Below the pieces are notes generated by a model. The model had not been told where the DNA came from, did no database searches, and saw only the letters and a program-made list of their open reading frames with translations. A stretch of DNA of 64,000 nt from Rhodoferax aquaticus (GTDB lineage: Bacteria; Pseudomonadota; Gammaproteobacteria; Burkholderiales; Burkholderiaceae_C): positions 868,001 to 932,000 of the forward strand of contig NZ_CP036282.1 in NCBI RefSeq assembly GCF_006974105.1. Reading direction: 5' to 3'. Shown in pieces: positions 61,882 through 64,000 of the stretch. Every line of letters starts with the position of its first letter. Within the stretch, counting starts at the first letter, position 1. The translations under genes were made by a program, and so were the position numbers.

Positions 61882-62922
61882 ATGACCACCTCCACCTCCA
61901 CCATCACCCTGACCCGACCCGACGACTGGCATTTGCATGTGCGCGATGGCGATGCCTTAAACCTTGTGGTGCCCCACACCGCAGCCCAATTCGGCCGGGC
62001 CATCATCATGCCCAATCTGCGCCCCCCCGTAACCACGGCGGCAGCGGCCGTGGCCTACCGCCAGCGCATCCAAGCCGCAGTGTTGCCCGGCCAGCAGTTC
62101 GAGCCCTTGATGACGCTGTATCTCACCGACAACTTGCCTGCTGACGAAATCGCCCGCGCCAAAGACGCCGGTGTGGTCGCCGCCAAGTTGTACCCCGCGG
62201 GAGCCACCACCAACAGCGACGCTGGGGTGACCGACATTCGCAAGACCTACAAGACTCTAGAAGCCATGCAGCGCGCAGGCATGCTGCTCTTGGTGCACGG
62301 CGAGGTGACCTCCCCTGATATCGACCTTTTTGACCGCGAAGCCGTGTTCATCGACCAGCAGCTCATCCCACTGCGCCGCGACTTTCCTGAACTCAAAATT
62401 GTGTTTGAGCACATCACCACCTTGGAAGCCGCGCAGTATGTGCAAGAGGCGGACGCCTTTACTGCCGCCACACTCACCGCCCACCATTTGCTGTACAACC
62501 GCAATGCCATCTTTACCGGTGGCATTCGCCCGCACTACTACTGCTTGCCTGTGCTCAAACGCGAAACCCACCGCCAAGCCTTGGTGAAAGCCGCAACCAG
62601 CGGGTCGCCCAAGTTCTTCTTGGGCACCGACAGCGCTCCCCATGCATCGCATCTGAAAGAGCATGCCAGTGGTTGCGCAGGTTGCTACACGGCCCACGCC
62701 GCTATGGAGCTGTACGCCCACGCCTTTGACACCGCCGGCGCTTTGGACAAGCTTGAAGGTTTTGCGTCTTTTTATGGTGCAGACTTTTACGGCCTGCCCC
62801 GCAACCCAGGCACGATTACCTTGCGCCGCGAAAGCTGGACCCCTCCGGAGAGCTACCCCTATGCAGGCGCAGCGCTCAAGCCTTTGGCTGGCGGTGAAGC
62901 ACTCACGTGGCGCATGGTTTAG
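61882..62922 (+). CDS. pyrC: Dihydroorotase
   Basis: 346-residue zinc enzyme of pyrimidine synthesis, closing carbamoyl-aspartate to dihydroorotate. Metal ligands and active-site residues occur at positions almost identical to E. coli PyrC: His17 and His19 ([10 protein letters not shown]), carbamylated Lys102 ([11 protein letters not shown]), His139, His177 and Asp250 ([12 protein letters not shown]). The start ATG 61882 follows TAGAGGGC. The last 16 bases overlap the DUF3025 gene. Confidence 0.93.
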   Translation: MTTSTSTITLTRPDDWHLHVRDGDALNLVVPHTAAQFGRAIIMPNLRPPVTTAAAAVAYRQRIQAAVLPGQQFEPLMTLYLTDNLPADEIARAKDAGVVAAKLYPAGATTNSDAGVTDIRKTYKTLEAMQRAGMLLLVHGEVTSPDIDLFDREAVFIDQQLIPLRRDFPELKIVFEHITTLEAAQYVQEADAFTAATLTAHHLLYNRNAIFTGGIRPHYYCLPVLKRETHRQALVKAATSGSPKFFLGTDSAPHASHLKEHASGCAGCYTAHAAMELYAHAFDTAGALDKLEGFASFYGADFYGLPRNPGTITLRRESWTPPESYPYAGAALKPLAGGEALTWRMV

Positions 62923-63653
62923 AAGCCATTGACTGGGCCCAGCCTTGGCTGGAGCCCTGGGCACCGCTGGGCCAAGGCGTGGCGCAGCAGGTAGAGGCTG
63001 GCGCCAGTTGTGCGCAGGCGCTGAATGCTGCCGCGCATGCGCCCGTGCGCTTTGTGCCGCAGGCCGAGTTGCCAGCCGGCGTGGCGTATGAACAGCACAT
63101 CTTTGACACCGGCTGTGTGCCTACGCGCGATGGCTTGCATGACTTTTTTAACGGCCTGTGTTGGATGCGCTTTCCCGCCACCAAGACGCGGCTGAACCAG
63201 TTGCAAGCGGCACAAATTGCGCACAGCGGCATCCAGCCGGTACGTGGCCCTGCGCGCGATGGACTCACCGTGTTCGATGAAAACGCAGCGTTCTTGCAGG
63301 CGCCAGATGCCTTGTGGGATGCCCTGTGCGCCAAAGACTGGCGTAGGGTGTTTGTAGCCCAGCGGGACTTGTGGCAAGAGGCCTACTTGGTGCTGTTTGG
63401 CCATGCGCTCTTGGAAAAGCTGGTTTGCCCGAGAAAACCCATCACAGCGCACGTGTATAGGGCACAGGCAGCTACCAACTTGATAGCAGATGTAGACGCT
63501 TGGATGGCGGCTGACCTTAGCGCAGAGAAACTGGCCAGCAAGCCGTTTGCCCACCTGCCGGTCTTGGGTGTGCCGGGCTGGTGGAGTGGCAACACGGACT
63601 CCGCTTTCTACGACGATCCCAGTGTGTTTCGCGCACCGCGTGCGGTGGCTTAG
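62907..63653 (+). CDS. DUF3025 protein
   Basis: 248-residue cytoplasmic protein of the DUF3025 family: [20 protein letters not shown] then [20 protein letters not shown] and [13 protein letters not shown]. It starts with GTG overlapping pyrC by 16 bases. Function unknown. Residues ~180-196 (THVYRAQA-like segment [18 protein letters not shown]) are encoded by dispersed-repeat copy E, which fits the frame. Confidence 0.75.
   Translation: MAHGLEAIDWAQPWLEPWAPLGQGVAQQVEAGASCAQALNAAAHAPVRFVPQAELPAGVAYEQHIFDTGCVPTRDGLHDFFNGLCWMRFPATKTRLNQLQAAQIAHSGIQPVRGPARDGLTVFDENAAFLQAPDALWDALCAKDWRRVFVAQRDLWQEAYLVLFGHALLEKLVCPRKPITAHVYRAQAATNLIADVDAWMAADLSAEKLASKPFAHLPVLGVPGWWSGNTDSAFYDDPSVFRAPRAVA
63440..63492 (+). 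repeat. Dispersed repeat, copy E (inside DUF3025 gene)
   Basis: CACAGCGCACGTGTATAGGG then CACAGGCAGCTACCAACTTG then ATAGCAGATG matches copy C (GCAGGCAGCTATTGAGTTGA then TAGCAAATG). It lies wholly within the coding sequence and keeps the frame. Confidence 0.6.
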
Positions 63654-63704
63654 CGCTGGTGCTGCAAAGTCCATAAAACTTCCGGGGCCGAAGCCTCTGG
63701 CGGT

Positions 63705-63735
63705 CTTGAAACCCTTTGAAACGCCTTTACCATTA
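63705..63735 (+). promoter_or_regulatory. Heat-shock (sigma-32)-like promoter of htpX
   Basis: CTTGAAA (63705-63711), a 16-base spacer, then TACCATTA (63728-63735) resembles the sigma-32 pattern CTTGAAA / CCCCATNT. It lies ~41 bases before the htpX ATG. HtpX is a heat-shock gene in other bacteria, which supports the reading. Confidence 0.45.
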
Positions 63736-63776
63736 GGCACTGTGGCTCTTGCGAGGGCCAGTTTTTGGAGAAACCG

Positions 63777-64000
63777 ATGAAACGTATTATTTTGTTCGTG
63801 ATGACCAACTTGGCCATCGTGCTGGTGTTGGGCTTGGTGGCTAGTTTGCTGGGGGTCAACAAGTTCCTCACTGCCAACGGCCTGAACCTCACCGCATTGC
63901 TGGGCTTTGCCTTGATCATGGGCTTTGGGGGTGCATTCATATCCTTGTTGATCAGCAAGCCCATGGCCAAGTGGACCTCGGGTGTGCAAATTATTCAGCA
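63777..64000 (+). CDS. htpX: Protease HtpX (partial, N-terminal part)
   Basis: First ~74 codons of the membrane zinc metalloprotease HtpX, which degrades damaged inner-membrane proteins. [20 protein letters not shown] opens the first membrane helix, and the second helix [20 protein letters not shown] ends in the family-typical [19 protein letters not shown] precedes the ATG. The gene runs off the window end, so the HEXXH site is not visible. Confidence 0.88.
   Translation, partial: MKRIILFVMTNLAIVLVLGLVASLLGVNKFLTANGLNLTALLGFALIMGFGGAFISLLISKPMAKWTSGVQIIQ

Noticed and set aside
62919..63989. 356-codon minus-strand frame over DUF3025 and htpX
   Set aside because: Covers two genes and their promoter; composition not protein-like.
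1..64000. CRISPR arrays, tRNA, rRNA, insertion sequences or phage genes
   Set aside because: No regularly spaced repeats, no tRNA T-loop or anticodon folds and no transposase or integrase motifs were seen while reading; a tRNAscan or ISfinder run would settle this.

Overview
The window looks like a chromosome segment of a Betaproteobacterium, order Burkholderiales, most likely family Comamonadaceae (Rhodoferax-like). The support is an SlmA of the longer N-terminally extended type, a dense set of beta-oxidation genes, a HypT-like LysR regulator, a C-type PyrC, and a short dispersed repeat that I associate with that family. No rRNA, tRNA, phage, transposase or CRISPR array was seen. Species identity is inference; no database was consulted.

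Layout. (1) 1-17.9 kb is fatty-acid and acyl-CoA catabolism. slmA and a TetR repressor with a palindromic operator precede a beta-oxidation operon (acyl-CoA dehydrogenase, DUF2147, FadB, DUF4442, FadA), which ends in a hairpin terminator. An alpha/beta hydrolase, a thioesterase, an enoyl-CoA hydratase and an SDR follow. After a block of small unrelated genes (a miniature FliD-like protein, LprI-like, P-loop kinase, NTF2-like) comes a second TetR-led operon (PECR-like reductase, acyl-CoA dehydrogenase, thioesterase). (2) 18-22.4 kb holds yebC, an NTF2-like gene, a membrane diguanylate cyclase, a transglutaminase-like protein and a thioesterase. (3) 22.4-27 kb is a minus-strand copper-handling operon: a CzcI-like protein, a small periplasmic protein, TolC, a two-domain-type multicopper oxidase, a cupredoxin and a CusF-like protein. 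(4) 27-33.7 kb is a livHMGF-CoA ligase-livK operon, probably for uptake and activation of a carboxylic acid. A GAF-PAS-PAS-PAS protein without an output domain is divergent from it. (5) 35.7-45.5 kb holds a thioesterase, an Atm1-type exporter, an RsbQ hydrolase paired with a PAS-GGDEF enzyme, an SDR plus aldonolactone oxidase pair, an AraC/GyrI regulator, small unknowns and a cytochrome b561. (6) 45.5-50 kb is an RND efflux operon. (7) 50-51.7 kb is an FMN riboswitch with a type-II lumazine synthase, and PBP7. (8) 51.9-57.5 kb holds an AcoR-type sigma-54 activator divergent from an aldehyde dehydrogenase with a sigma-54 promoter, DUF779, and a MerR/CMD pair. (9) 57.5-64 kb holds a GGDEF-EAL protein, a LysR regulator, a solute-binding protein, pyrC, DUF3025 and the start of htpX.

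The most unusual items are: a ~195 bp double hairpin between the aldehyde dehydrogenase and DUF779 genes, with two perfect 21-22 bp stems of different sequence and loops complementary to each other; the RsbQ/PAS-GGDEF pair, which suggests alpha/beta-hydrolase signalling into c-di-GMP; a FliD-like protein reduced to its coiled ends, preceded by a strong G-quadruplex motif; and a liv-operon terminator whose arm contains the start codon of the next gene.
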